Origin: Parachlamydiales bacterium
GTDB lineage: Bacteria > Chlamydiota > Chlamydiia > Chlamydiales > Rhabdochlamydiaceae
Direction of reading: 5' to 3'
NCBI GenBank assembly: GCA_947474635.1
Contig: CANJJB010000001.1
Coordinates: forward strand, 55,768-119,767
Length of the DNA stretch: 64,000 nucleotides
This document shows positions 49,145 through 58,712 of this stretch, piece after piece (position 1 is the stretch's first letter; each line of letters begins with the position of its first letter). The notes under the pieces are model-generated. The model was not told the DNA's origin and did no database searches. It worked only from the letters and a program-made list of their open reading frames with translations. The translations under genes and the position numbers were made by a program.

Positions 49145-49182
49145 GATGCCGCTTCCCATCCATTGGATAGGGAAGGGGCATC
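49145..49182 (-). terminator. Hairpin 3' of coiled-coil paralog 1
   Basis: gatgccgcttcccatcc-att-ggatagggaaggggcatc. Confidence 0.75.
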
Positions 49183-49196
49183 ACTAAAAGGGATTC

Positions 49197-50165
49197 TTAA
49201 GAAGCGGCACCGTTGGCACTGCTGCCTTGGTCAAAGGCTTCTAGATTTTTTGTGAAATGCTTAAGCGCAACTAACAAGTCTTCGGTAGTGATCTTTTTCT
49301 GATCGGTACGGATTGGATGTTTTCGAATGACTTTAACAAGCGGCAAGACAATCTCAATCAACTTGCTGTCTTTGTCTCCTCTTGCTTGTGCTGCTGTCAA
49401 AAGAGGATTAAATAATTCCTTGCCTAACAAACTTGTTTTAGAGTGCGCATCTGCAACCAGTCCTTCAATATGAGGCAGTTTCTCTTCTAATTGGGATACA
49501 GATGCTGCTAATGCAGACTGGCCTTCTTGTTGTGCAGTCAATTCTGCTATTTGCGCATTCTGTTTTGCTAAATTGCCCTCTAAAACTACTACCTTGCCTG
49601 ATAAGACTTGTCGTGCTTCTTCTTTTAATCTAACCTCCTCTTGCAACTTCTCTATAATTGTATCTTGCGTTGTTCGAGTAAAAGCGTCCTTTGAAGTTGT
49701 AGATAATGTTTCAAGCTTTTTTCTCAATGCAGCTATCTCTTCCCTTTGTTCGCGGATAGTTGTGTCGGAAACTAACAATTCATTTTGTTGTAATTGAACA
49801 GTCTCTTCTACCCTTTTTAGTTTTGCCTTAAGAACTGTTTCCTCAGCTTTTTCAGCTGAAGCTGCAGGTAGCGGCCCGCTGCCTACTGTTGGTGTAGTGG
49901 ATGGCGCTATCCCAAAAAAGCCCGCCAATCGTGTTTGCCCAACAGCTGCAATCACAGCCCGTCTATTAGCATATAATGCGGCCATGGCACAGCTCAAAGC
50001 TCCACCAACTAAAACAACGTAGGTCCACTTGCTATTTTTCAAAGCAGAAAAAGTGCAACCCTGCCAACACTTACTAGCAAATCCTGCTGCTTTGTCATAC
50101 TGAGCACTAGCGCTGGGAAAAGAAGAGCGTAAAGATTGACCAAGTCTTGCTACATTGAAACCCAT
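49197..50165 (-). CDS. Membrane-anchored coiled-coil protein, paralog 1
   Basis: ASKCWQGCTFSALKNSKWTYVVLVGGALSCAMAA TM region then long heptads. Confidence 0.7.
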   Translation of the reverse strand: MGFNVARLGQSLRSSFPSASAQYDKAAGFASKCWQGCTFSALKNSKWTYVVLVGGALSCAMAALYANRRAVIAAVGQTRLAGFFGIAPSTTPTVGSGPLPAASAEKAEETVLKAKLKRVEETVQLQQNELLVSDTTIREQREEIAALRKKLETLSTTSKDAFTRTTQDTIIEKLQEEVRLKEEARQVLSGKVVVLEGNLAKQNAQIAELTAQQEGQSALAASVSQLEEKLPHIEGLVADAHSKTSLLGKELFNPLLTAAQARGDKDSKLIEIVLPLVKVIRKHPIRTDQKKITTEDLLVALKHFTKNLEAFDQGSSANGAAS

Positions 50166-50340
50166 AGAAGCCTCTTGTTATTAGTTTTTTACTGGCACAT
50201 ATCAAAACACGCATTTGTCTGATTTTTTGTGTCATTGTAAGATGCGATTGTAAGAGGGGTCTATATTTATTACAACGGCAAAGAGGCGCGTTATCAAAAA
50301 AGGTATAGGAATAAAGAAAAATAGAGATTTAATAAAAGGA

Positions 50341-50380
50341 TGATGCCGCTTCCTATCCAATGGATAGGTTAGCGGTATCA
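50341..50380 (-). terminator. Hairpin 3' of coiled-coil paralog 2, homologous to the 49145 hairpin
   Basis: tgatgccgcttcctatcc-aat-ggataggttagcggtatca. Confidence 0.75.
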
Positions 50381-50434
50381 TTAAAAGAGCTTTTTAAGCC
50401 ATACTATCTTGGTCGCGCGTTGCTGCATCTATCT

Positions 50435-51160
50435 CTAGCCTTCGAGCAGGTTTATCTCTTTTATAAGGTCCCTGAACAATGCTATAAGAGGCGGACTATT
50501 GATGTTAGTCTGGTTGGGTTTGATTTGATATTTATTTTGTTGGATAAATTGAATGAGTGGCATAGCAATCCCCTCGAACTTTAGAGCTATTTCTTTATCC
50601 TTCCTAGCTGCTTCTGCCGTTTTATAAGCATCCACCTTTATTTGCAGTTGTGCTATTTGACCCTCTAAAGTACTGATGGTTTTTTGCGCTTCCTCTAACC
50701 CCATATCGCGGCGGCTAATTTCTCCTTGGTATCCATTCAATGTTGCTGCTTGATCCACTAAAAGGCCGCTGGCCCCTAATGAAAATTGTTGTTCTTTTTC
50801 AAACATGCCTTGCAAGAGTGTTAACTCTGACTGAAGCAATTCGGTTTTTCCTTCTGCTTCAGAAATTAATGCAGCGTGCTCTGTGTTTTTTGCCTGGATC
50901 TCTACATCTTTTTTCTGAATAGTCGCGTTTCGATTTTTTAGCTTAACGCCCAATATAACCGCGGCAACAGATAAGACTCCGCCAGCTAAAACAGCGACAG
51001 TCCATTGGCGATTTTTCAGAACACAAGCAGAGCAATCCTTCAAGCACTTAGCAGCTAATTCAAATACTTTAGCAGTTTTATTGGGCTCAGCCGCAAAATT
51101 TTGGTAAGATGAGAGTAAATATTGACCCACTTTGCGCGCATTAAATTTTAAATTATCCAC
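50435..51160 (-). CDS. Membrane-anchored coiled-coil protein, paralog 2
   Basis: AAKCLKDCSACVLKNRQWTVAVLAGGVLSVAAV aligns with paralog 1. Confidence 0.7.
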   Translation of the reverse strand: MDNLKFNARKVGQYLLSSYQNFAAEPNKTAKVFELAAKCLKDCSACVLKNRQWTVAVLAGGVLSVAAVILGVKLKNRNATIQKKDVEIQAKNTEHAALISEAEGKTELLQSELTLLQGMFEKEQQFSLGASGLLVDQAATLNGYQGEISRRDMGLEEAQKTISTLEGQIAQLQIKVDAYKTAEAARKDKEIALKFEGIAMPLIQFIQQNKYQIKPNQTNINSPPLIALFRDLIKEINLLEG

Positions 51161-51330
51161 AAGAACCCCCTTGTTATTAGTTTTTAATATTAATATGCAT
51201 TTTTATGATCTTTTGCATCTTTATAGGAAACTATTTTAATATAGTTCTATATTGATTACAATAATAAAAAGAAGTTTTAAGGAAATTAGTATCAGTGGAT
51301 GAGGGCGATAGGAATAAAAAAAGAATAACA

Positions 51331-51369
51331 CATTCAAGCCACGGCGCTTAAGGCCAATGGCTTGAATGG
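51331..51369 (-). terminator. Hairpin 3' of small secreted protein
   Basis: cattcaagcca...tggcttgaatg, perfect 11-bp inverted repeat. Confidence 0.75.
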
Positions 51370-51382
51370 AAAGCATAAATGC

Positions 51383-51682
51383 TTATCTTGTAGACTCTTC
51401 TGTAGAAAGTTCTTGAATCACTGCTTCGATAGCTTCATCTGGCTGAGCAGCAGCTGTCATAGCAGCTGTCTTTTGCTCTTGTGTCATAGCATTAAAAAGA
51501 ACGCGGTGTGTTTCGCTTAGTTTGTCAGCAAACACTTGCTCTTCGTGAGAAAGAGTTTCTACGGGCGCCCCGACTTCATTAGCTTGAACAAATCCCATAG
51601 TCATGGCTATGAGAGCAAGAGTTACAACGTACATTTTTTTCATAATTTCCCTTCTATTAGGCCAATTTGTTTTAATTGGCAC
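51383..51682 (-). CDS. Small exported protein
   Basis: Signal peptide MKKMYVVTLALIAMTMGFVQANE; start probably internal Met. Confidence 0.6.
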   Translation of the reverse strand: MPIKTNWPNRREIMKKMYVVTLALIAMTMGFVQANEVGAPVETLSHEEQVFADKLSETHRVLFNAMTQEQKTAAMTAAAQPDEAIEAVIQELSTEESTR

Positions 51683-51853
51683 GTAGTTTAAATCGTAAAG
51701 CCAGCTTGTTTTGCTGACAGATAACGTGAGGCTGAATATAAATAGTCGTCTTATTTTTGTCTATAAAATGAGTTTGTTTTTGTTTTGGTTAAAATAAGGT
51801 TAATAAACTCTTATAGCGCTGTGGGGCTTTCAAAATAAAATTTACTGGCAGGT

Positions 51854-52411
51854 TTGAGGAAGAACGGATATATAGAAAATTTTATAATGTGGGTTGTTAT
51901 GGGTGATAGACCTGTCGAATGTGGCCAGTGCAAAAAAACAGTCGGCGTTCTTTACAAGGAAATTGTAGGAAAGACAACGACGTGTACAGAAATGTGCTCA
52001 AGCTGCCCTATTCTCTCTGCTAAACTACATGGGGAGTCTTGCAAGGGAAAACTGCCTCGGCAAGAAAGCACTCTTTGCTGTGGCAACTGCGGAACTTCTG
52101 TTGAATCCATCCAGATGGGAGAGCCTTTGGGGTGCAGTGAGTGTTATGCGGTATTTGGTGATATTCTTGTCTCAGAGTTATTAGAGTCAGATGCTATCCC
52201 TCCCTCTTTGAAGAAAAAAGTCTCCATGAAAGGACCACAAGCTATACACATTGGTAAATCACCTGACAACGAACAGAATGTTGTACTTTCGACTAAATTA
52301 TCTTCGCTGAACGAGGCATTGAATGAGGCGCTTAAACGAGAAAATTATGAGCAAGCAGCCTGGCTCCGTGATCAAATCAAAGCATTAACGGATAAACATG
52401 ACAGAACTTAA
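51854..52411 (+). CDS. McsA-like zinc/UVR-motif protein (CT676-like)
   Basis: CGQCKK, CCGNCGTS and CSEC Cys pairs; C-terminal UVR-like LNEALNEALKRENYEQAAWLRDQIKAL. Confidence 0.82.
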   Translation: MRKNGYIENFIMWVVMGDRPVECGQCKKTVGVLYKEIVGKTTTCTEMCSSCPILSAKLHGESCKGKLPRQESTLCCGNCGTSVESIQMGEPLGCSECYAVFGDILVSELLESDAIPPSLKKKVSMKGPQAIHIGKSPDNEQNVVLSTKLSSLNEALNEALKRENYEQAAWLRDQIKALTDKHDRT

Positions 52412-53462
52412 GCTGCCATCACATATTTCTGATCATCCCCCTTTTGAAGGAGAGCCGAATAGAATATGGCTATCATCCTCTCTGACGCTTCAAAGAAATC
52501 TTGCGCGTTATAAATTCCCTTCTAAATTATCGCCAGTAGAGATGAAAACTGTTTTAAACATGATTAAATCGTTTCTAGAGCAATCAACTGAAATCAAAGG
52601 GACTACTTTTTTTTCAGCAGATAAGCTGGGTACTTTTGAAAAGGAGTTTTTGTTTGAACATTTTTTATGTGCAGACAGCTTTCAAAACACTGTAGCAGAT
52701 CAAGGCTTTTTGGTGGATGATTCAGGTAAGTTTTTAGCTTTGTTAAATCTGAAAAATCATCTTCAACTACATTTCGTTGACTTCTCATCCGATTTAGAAA
52801 AAGCGTGGAGTCTTCTTTCTAAAATTGAAACGGCATTTGGAAAAGAGCTTGCCTTTGCGTTCTTACCAAAATTTGGATATTTAACATCTGACAAAGCAGA
52901 TTGTGGAACAGCGCTTCGCATTGCACTCTACTTACATCTTCCTGCTCTCATTCACTCGAGCCAGCTAAAAGAGGCTCTTGCAAAACAAAAAGATGAAGAT
53001 TTAGTAGCTATCGGTCTTGAGGGTTCTTTAGATGAGCTAGTGGGTGATATCATCGTTTTGAAAAACCAGTATACCTTGGGCCTTAGCGAAGAGACTATTT
53101 TGCATCAACTTCAAACAACAGCACTCAAACTCATTGCTTCAGAAAAAACGATGCGTAACCATTTGAAAGAAGATGGCAGCACTGTAATTAAAGATCTTGT
53201 AGGAAGAGCGTATGGCTTACTTGCTCACTCCTATCAGCTCCAGACAAAAGAAGCGCTCAATGCACTCAGTCTCATTAAGCTAGGGATAGAACTAGAATGG
53301 ATTAAAGGGCTAGAGGCTAAGAAAATTGATCATACAATCTTTCATTGCAGAAGAGCTCATTTAGCGCATGCCATAAATGAGAACATGCTAGATAACAACA
53401 ATCTCAATCTCAAGCGCGCAGCTTTCGTCCACAAAGCTCTAGAGGGAGCTATCTTGGTCTAA
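52398..53462 (+). CDS. Protein-arginine kinase McsB-like (CT675-like)
   Basis: IWLSSSLTLQRNLARYKFPSKL; GYLTSDKADCGTALRIALYLHLPAL; overlaps McsA-like gene. Confidence 0.85.
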   Translation: MTELKLPSHISDHPPFEGEPNRIWLSSSLTLQRNLARYKFPSKLSPVEMKTVLNMIKSFLEQSTEIKGTTFFSADKLGTFEKEFLFEHFLCADSFQNTVADQGFLVDDSGKFLALLNLKNHLQLHFVDFSSDLEKAWSLLSKIETAFGKELAFAFLPKFGYLTSDKADCGTALRIALYLHLPALIHSSQLKEALAKQKDEDLVAIGLEGSLDELVGDIIVLKNQYTLGLSEETILHQLQTTALKLIASEKTMRNHLKEDGSTVIKDLVGRAYGLLAHSYQLQTKEALNALSLIKLGIELEWIKGLEAKKIDHTIFHCRRAHLAHAINENMLDNNNLNLKRAAFVHKALEGAILV

Positions 53463-53906
53463 CAGATCTTCTTCTACAAAAGGATAGGGACGGATGGTAA
53501 CAGAGCTATATACTTTGCCAGGCTTCAAGTATTCTCTTAGGATAGCATCAAATTTTTCATGAGAGCAACGATTGCCACACGTGAATAGATCGATAAAGCA
53601 GCTTCTATGCTCTGGATACGTATGAATGCTCGCATGGCTCTCAGCAAGCATCGTTAGCATAGTAAGACCAGAGCCGTTTGGAAAAATGTGATAGATGGTA
53701 TTTAGAATGGTAGCGCCTGATTCTTTTACCGCCTCATTCATGACACAGATCAATGTATCTGTATCTGCTATGCATGCAAGATCACAACCAAAATACTCTG
53801 CAGTAAAATGCGTTCCCTTAAACTCAAAGGTTTCTTCTTCTGCACCCGCATACATAAGTGCAGGAACAAGTAATACTAGAGATAATATACGAGCAACCAT
53901 TTTCAT
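53439..53906 (-). CDS. speD: S-adenosylmethionine decarboxylase proenzyme with predicted signal peptide
   Basis: ESGATILNTIYHIF, AESHASIHTYPEHRSCFIDLFTCGN; start at MKMVARIL with GAGGA upstream; hydrophobic leader ARILSLVLLVPALMYAGAEEE. Confidence 0.9.
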   Translation of the reverse strand: MKMVARILSLVLLVPALMYAGAEEETFEFKGTHFTAEYFGCDLACIADTDTLICVMNEAVKESGATILNTIYHIFPNGSGLTMLTMLAESHASIHTYPEHRSCFIDLFTCGNRCSHEKFDAILREYLKPGKVYSSVTIRPYPFVEEDLLDQDSSL

Positions 53907-54000
53907 TTTAAAATCCTCATTTATCAAAAATAGATTGCAGTGTAGCAGGCAAGTGATTTTTTTGGAAATATTCAATTCTTAGATTTGGTACAATTAGCAC

Positions 54001-54669
54001 ATGGCTATGGGAAAAATGGTTGGTATTATTTTGATGGGAGGCACAGGAGTGCGCTTTGGAAGCGACATTCCTAAGCAATTTCATCTGCTAGATGGAAAGA
54101 AAATTTATCTGCATACGTTAGAAGCATTTATTCAGTCGCAGCTTTTTGATAGTATTGTGCTTGTCTCGCATCCTGACTGGCTAGATATTGTGAAAGAAGA
54201 AACAGCGGGATATCTGGTGATTGTGACAGAGGGAGGAAAAACGCGCCAGCAATCATCTTATTTGGGACTACTTGCTTGTCCTTTGGGTACTGAGTATGTG
54301 GTGATCCATGACGCTCTACGCCCTTTTGTATCTCGAGATATCTTAGCAAGAAATGTGGAGCAGGTTCAAATAGTAGGAGCTGTAGATACGTGCTCTCCTG
54401 CAACAGATACAATTGTGCACTCTTGTGATGGTATCATGATTAGTAACATTCCTCCTCGCAAGGAGTATTTTCAAGGACAGACGCCTCAAAGTTTTGCATA
54501 TGCATTGATATTAAAAGCACATCAAGAAACTGAGCAGAAAAATGCATCCGATGATTGCTCTCTTGTTTTAGAAGCAGGTCACAGCGTAGCTATTGTCTTA
54601 GGAAATGAGAGAAATATGAAGATCACAACAGAATGGGATCTTATTTTAGCCTCTGCAAGATCAATTTAG
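54001..54669 (+). CDS. ispD: 2-C-methyl-D-erythritol 4-phosphate cytidylyltransferase
   Basis: IILMGGTGVRFGSDIPKQFHLLDGK; VVIHDALRPFVS; ASDDCSLVLEAGHSVAIVLGNERNMKITTEWDL. Confidence 0.95.
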   Translation: MAMGKMVGIILMGGTGVRFGSDIPKQFHLLDGKKIYLHTLEAFIQSQLFDSIVLVSHPDWLDIVKEETAGYLVIVTEGGKTRQQSSYLGLLACPLGTEYVVIHDALRPFVSRDILARNVEQVQIVGAVDTCSPATDTIVHSCDGIMISNIPPRKEYFQGQTPQSFAYALILKAHQETEQKNASDDCSLVLEAGHSVAIVLGNERNMKITTEWDLILASARSI

Positions 54670-55297
54670 ATTCTTCTTCATCCATGAGTACAAAATGGGA
54701 AGCCAATTGTTCATAACAATAGACATCTGCCCTGGCAATATCAAACCACCATCCATGTATCCGGAGCTGTTTTTTTTCTAAGCGCTCTCGAATAATAGGG
54801 TAGGTTTTAAGATGCTCGATTTGCTCTAGAACATTTACTTGAGAAATCTGATTGTGTTCGGAAAGGGCAGGATCGATGATCATACCTTGTCTTACTTTAT
54901 TTGCAGATTCTACTCCATGTTTTAGCCAAGATCTCACATGAGGAAAGGAGCAATTCTCTATGCCTTGCGCAAGCGCTTGCATAGCGCCACACTCTGAGTG
55001 TCCACAGACGACAATATCTGCTACATTAAGAGACATGACAGAAAATTCAATCGCTGCAAAAACGCTATTGTCTTGCTCTGAATCAGAAACAGGAGGAATG
55101 AGATTACCGACATTACGGATAACGAATAGATCGCCCGGATCTGTAGATGCAAATAAGTTGGGAACAACTCTGCTATCTGAGCAGCCGATAAAGAGCACGT
55201 CTGGCTTTTGCCCAACAGCAAGTTTTGCAAAGAGATCTCTGCTCTCTTGCGTTAAGCCCTTTCTAAAGTCAACGATGCCTTGTATAAGTTTTTTCAT
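54641..55297 (-). CDS. Beta-class carbonic anhydrase
   Basis: FIGCSDSRVVPNLFASTDPGDLFVIRNVGNL; VVCGHSECGAMQAL. Confidence 0.96.
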   Translation of the reverse strand: MKKLIQGIVDFRKGLTQESRDLFAKLAVGQKPDVLFIGCSDSRVVPNLFASTDPGDLFVIRNVGNLIPPVSDSEQDNSVFAAIEFSVMSLNVADIVVCGHSECGAMQALAQGIENCSFPHVRSWLKHGVESANKVRQGMIIDPALSEHNQISQVNVLEQIEHLKTYPIIRERLEKKQLRIHGWWFDIARADVYCYEQLASHFVLMDEEESKLILQRLK

Positions 55298-55353
55298 AGT
55301 AGTGGATAATTAGCCACTCCTACGGATATTTTCTGCAGGAGTGGAAAAAAAAT

Positions 55354-55426
55354 TGAGACTTGATGGGCTCGAACCATCGACACTCTCCTTAAAAGGGAGA
55401 TGCTCTACCAACTGAGCTAAAGTCTC
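55354..55426 (-). tRNA. tRNA-Lys (TTT)
   Basis: Cloverleaf by eye; GAGACTT/AAGTCTC acceptor, TCTCC-CTTTTAA-GGAGA anticodon arm. Confidence 0.95.
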
Positions 55427-55434
55427 AATAAGAA

Positions 55435-55509
55435 TGACCCCAAGGGGATTCGAACCCCTGTTATCAGAATGAAAATCTGGTGTCCTAGACCGGGCTAGAC
55501 GATGGGGCC
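55435..55509 (-). tRNA. tRNA-Glu (TTC)
   Basis: Cloverleaf by eye; GGCCCCA/TGGGGTC acceptor, TTTTCAT anticodon loop, GGTTCGAATCC. Confidence 0.95.
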
Positions 55510-55541
55510 ATAAAAACACGTATAGCCTATCAGATATTCAA

Positions 55542-56093
55542 TTAAACTGCCATAATTTCTTTTTCTTTGGCAGCAAAGAGAGTATCTATTTCCTTGCAAA
55601 ACTGATCGGTCAGTTCCTGAATTTCCTTCTCTCCTTTCTTCATAACATCTTCTGCAATCTCACCGCTACTTTTTTGTTTCTTGATAAGATCGTTTTGTTT
55701 ACGTCTAATATCTCTGATAGCAATTTTAGCATCTTCTGCTTTCTTCTTACCCTGCTTAACAATTTCTTGACGCATTGATTGATCCATCGGAGGAACATTA
55801 ATCCGAATGGAAGAGCCTTCTACAACCGGCTGAAGGTTGAGGTTGGCTTTTTCAATGCCTTTGGCAATTGCCTGCGCTGTTTGGGGATCAAAAGGCGTGA
55901 TTAAAATTTGTCGTGCTTCGGGCGTTGTGATATTCGCTAGTTCCTTAAGGCGCATAGGAGACCCATAGACTTCGACTGTCACACCTTCAACCATCCCTGA
56001 GTTGGCACGGTTAGTGCGTAAATTTTTCAGATCGCCTTTAAAATGGTCGATCGTAGCTTGCATTTTTTCTTTAGTTTGTTTCGGTATGCTCAT
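55542..56093 (-). CDS. frr: Ribosome recycling factor
   Basis: [41 protein letters not shown]. Confidence 0.97.
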   Translation of the reverse strand: MSIPKQTKEKMQATIDHFKGDLKNLRTNRANSGMVEGVTVEVYGSPMRLKELANITTPEARQILITPFDPQTAQAIAKGIEKANLNLQPVVEGSSIRINVPPMDQSMRQEIVKQGKKKAEDAKIAIRDIRRKQNDLIKKQKSSGEIAEDVMKKGEKEIQELTDQFCKEIDTLFAAKEKEIMAV

Positions 56094-56096
56094 TTT

Positions 56097-56828
56097 TTAA
56101 CTCCCTTCAATCAGTGATCCGCCTTTTTTCTCACAGACAGCTTTTAATAAAGCGCCGTTTTCAAAAAGGTCAAAGACATGGATGGGAATGCTATTTGCCC
56201 AACAAAGGGCGATAGCTGCTCCATCCATTACATTTAAATTTTTCTCTAGTGCTTGCGCGTAAGAGATTTTTGCAAATTTTTTCGCGTGAGGGTTGCGTTT
56301 AGGATCTTTATCGTAGATACCATCGACTTTTGTAGCTTTGAGTAATACTTCGGCGTTGATTTCACTTGCTCTAAGAGCTGCTGCCGTATCTGTTGTGAAG
56401 TAAGGATTGCCAGTGCCCCCTACAAAGATCACAATGCCCCCTGTTTGGAGATAATACATAGCACCCTGCCATGAGTACCTCTCAACAATGGAGTCGGTAT
56501 TAAGAGCGCTCATAACGTGCGCTTCACATCCTAATGTTGCTAGTGATTGTTGGAGGATAAGGCCGTTGATGGTGGTAGCTAGCATCCCGATGTGGTCAGC
56601 GGGTGTTCGCAGAAATTGAAATTCTTCGGCTTGAGAGCCACGGAAGATATTACCTCCGCCGATCACAATGCCTATTTGGACACCCATTGCATGGATATCC
56701 TTGATCAAAGAGGCAATTTTATGGCACGCGTTTCTTTCAAATCCAAATTTTTGATCTCCTACCAAAGCCTCTCCTGAGAGCTTTAATAGAATCCTTTTAT
56801 AGGCAGGTTTGGATTTTTTAGAAACCAT
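56097..56828 (-). CDS. pyrH: UMP kinase
   Basis: YKRILLKLSGEALVGDQKFGF; IVIGGGNIFRGSQ. Confidence 0.97.
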   Translation of the reverse strand: MVSKKSKPAYKRILLKLSGEALVGDQKFGFERNACHKIASLIKDIHAMGVQIGIVIGGGNIFRGSQAEEFQFLRTPADHIGMLATTINGLILQQSLATLGCEAHVMSALNTDSIVERYSWQGAMYYLQTGGIVIFVGGTGNPYFTTDTAAALRASEINAEVLLKATKVDGIYDKDPKRNPHAKKFAKISYAQALEKNLNVMDGAAIALCWANSIPIHVFDLFENGALLKAVCEKKGGSLIEGS

Positions 56829-56834
56829 GTTGTA

Positions 56835-57686
56835 TTACCCTACGCGCCACCTTAAAAAACGGCGTATAGCAAGAGGCTTACCTACGCGTTTGCCTTCTTT
56901 TACAACGAGATCTGCAATTGTAATTGAGTTATCTTTTACAAACTTCTGTCCAAGAAGGCAGACTTGATCATAGAAAGCTTTCAGTTTACCTTCGACGATT
57001 TTATCGATGATATTTTCAGGTTTGCCTTTAACTTGTGATTTAGCAATGTCTGCTTCTCTAGCTCTTACATCTGCAGGAACTTCTTCTGGTTTTAAGTAAT
57101 CAGGAGATTCAGCTGCGATATGCATAGCAATATCTTTGGCAAGTGCTTCCATGCCCGCTCCACCTTCGATCTCAACAAACGTGACGATTTTACCACCCAT
57201 ATGGGAGTAAAGACCAACGGATGTGTCAGCTAATTTAGGCAAAACTTGTAGACGTTTGATCTGAATATTTTCTCCTAAACCTTGGATCACTAAAGATCTA
57301 TACTGATCGATTGTAATGGAAGGATCTTTACGGTATTTTTGTGCTACAAAAGCTTCCAAGGAAGCAGGCTTTGTTTCAGCAACTTCTAATGCTACATCTT
57401 TAACAAATTGTTTGAACTTATCATTTTGAGCAACAAAATCTGTCTCAGAGTTAACTTCAATAAGAGCTATAGCATCTTGACTCTCGCCTATGCCGATAAC
57501 ACCTTCTTTTGTCTCTCTTCCCTCTTTTTTCACAGCAGAGGCCATGCCAGATTTTCTAAGAAAATCGATTGCTTTTTCCATGTCACCTTGGGATTGGTCA
57601 AGGGCTTCTTTACATTTGCCCATTCCAACACCTGTGCGCTCACGGAGCTCTTTAACCATTTCAGGAGTGATTTTTGTAGCCATCAT
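56835..57686 (-). CDS. tsf: Elongation factor Ts
   Basis: ITPEMVKELRERTGVGMGKCKEAL; EVNSETDFVAQND. Confidence 0.97.
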   Translation of the reverse strand: MMATKITPEMVKELRERTGVGMGKCKEALDQSQGDMEKAIDFLRKSGMASAVKKEGRETKEGVIGIGESQDAIALIEVNSETDFVAQNDKFKQFVKDVALEVAETKPASLEAFVAQKYRKDPSITIDQYRSLVIQGLGENIQIKRLQVLPKLADTSVGLYSHMGGKIVTFVEIEGGAGMEALAKDIAMHIAAESPDYLKPEEVPADVRAREADIAKSQVKGKPENIIDKIVEGKLKAFYDQVCLLGQKFVKDNSITIADLVVKEGKRVGKPLAIRRFLRWRVG

Positions 57687-58510
57687 TTTTTATCCTCTTC
57701 TTCCGCATCTTCGTCAGAAAGGTCTTCTGCAGATTCTGATGCAGTAGACTCATCTCCTTTAGCAAAACCGATATTCATATCGTTTTTCTTATCAACGATT
57801 GCTTGCATCAAAGTTTGTAAAATGAGTTTAATACTTTTTAGAGCATCGTCGTTACATGCAATCACGTAGTCAATAGGATCTGGATCGCAGTTTGTATCGA
57901 CAAGTGCCATCACAGGAATGCCTAGCTTGTTAGCTTCAGCAACTGCGATATGTTCCATACTTGGATCGACAACAATCAAAAGACCTGGGGGCTTTCTCAT
58001 CGCGCGGATACCAGAGAGGTTGCGATCAAGCTTGATACGATCTTTGCTGAGTACAGATAATTCTTTTTTTGTAAAAGTATCTCCGCCTGTTGCAATTCTC
58101 TTTTCAATTCTTTCGAGGGTTTTAACCGAATTTCTAATTGTTGTAAGGTTCGTTAACATTCCACCGAGCCAACGCTCGCACACATAAAACTCGCCAGCAG
58201 CTTCTGCTGCTTCTCGAATCACTGGTTTTGCTTGTTTTTTTGTTCCAACAAACATAATCGATTGACGGCGTGCAACTGTTTCTCTAACAACAGCTACCGC
58301 GTTGCGGATTTGTTGCATTGTTTTTGCAAGGTCAATGATATAAATGCCGTTGCGCTCTTCAAAGATGTATCTTTTCATCTTTGGGTTCCAACGGTGTTTC
58401 TGGTGACCAAAATGCGCCCCAGATTCGAGTAGTTCTTTAACTGTTAAATTCAATTCTTCTTTATGTGTTGCCAAGCCTTGTCCCTCTTGTTGTTTTGACG
58501 CGGCATCCAC
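57683..58510 (-). CDS. rpsB: 30S ribosomal protein S2
   Basis: LLESGAHFGHQKHRWNPKMKRYIFEERNGIYIIDL. Confidence 0.98.
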   Translation of the reverse strand: MDAASKQQEGQGLATHKEELNLTVKELLESGAHFGHQKHRWNPKMKRYIFEERNGIYIIDLAKTMQQIRNAVAVVRETVARRQSIMFVGTKKQAKPVIREAAEAAGEFYVCERWLGGMLTNLTTIRNSVKTLERIEKRIATGGDTFTKKELSVLSKDRIKLDRNLSGIRAMRKPPGLLIVVDPSMEHIAVAEANKLGIPVMALVDTNCDPDPIDYVIACNDDALKSIKLILQTLMQAIVDKKNDMNIGFAKGDESTASESAEDLSDEDAEEEDKK

Positions 58511-58554
58511 CCTTAATTAGGTGGATTTCGGTCTTGGTTATTATTGCTTAAGTA

Positions 58555-58625
58555 AGCGCCTGATCAGAATCGAACTGACACAAGTAGCTTGGAAGGCTAC
58601 GGTTCTACCATTGAACTACAGGCGC
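58555..58625 (-). tRNA. tRNA-Gly (TCC)
   Basis: Cloverleaf by eye; GCGCCTG acceptor, GTAGC-CTTCCAA-GCTAC anticodon arm. Confidence 0.95.
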
Positions 58626-58712
58626 AAGTGGAAAACAATTTAACTGAAAAACCTCTTTTTTCCAATAGAAAAATAGATATACTGTCTAAAGAAGCGTAAA
58701 TTTCCCTACAAA

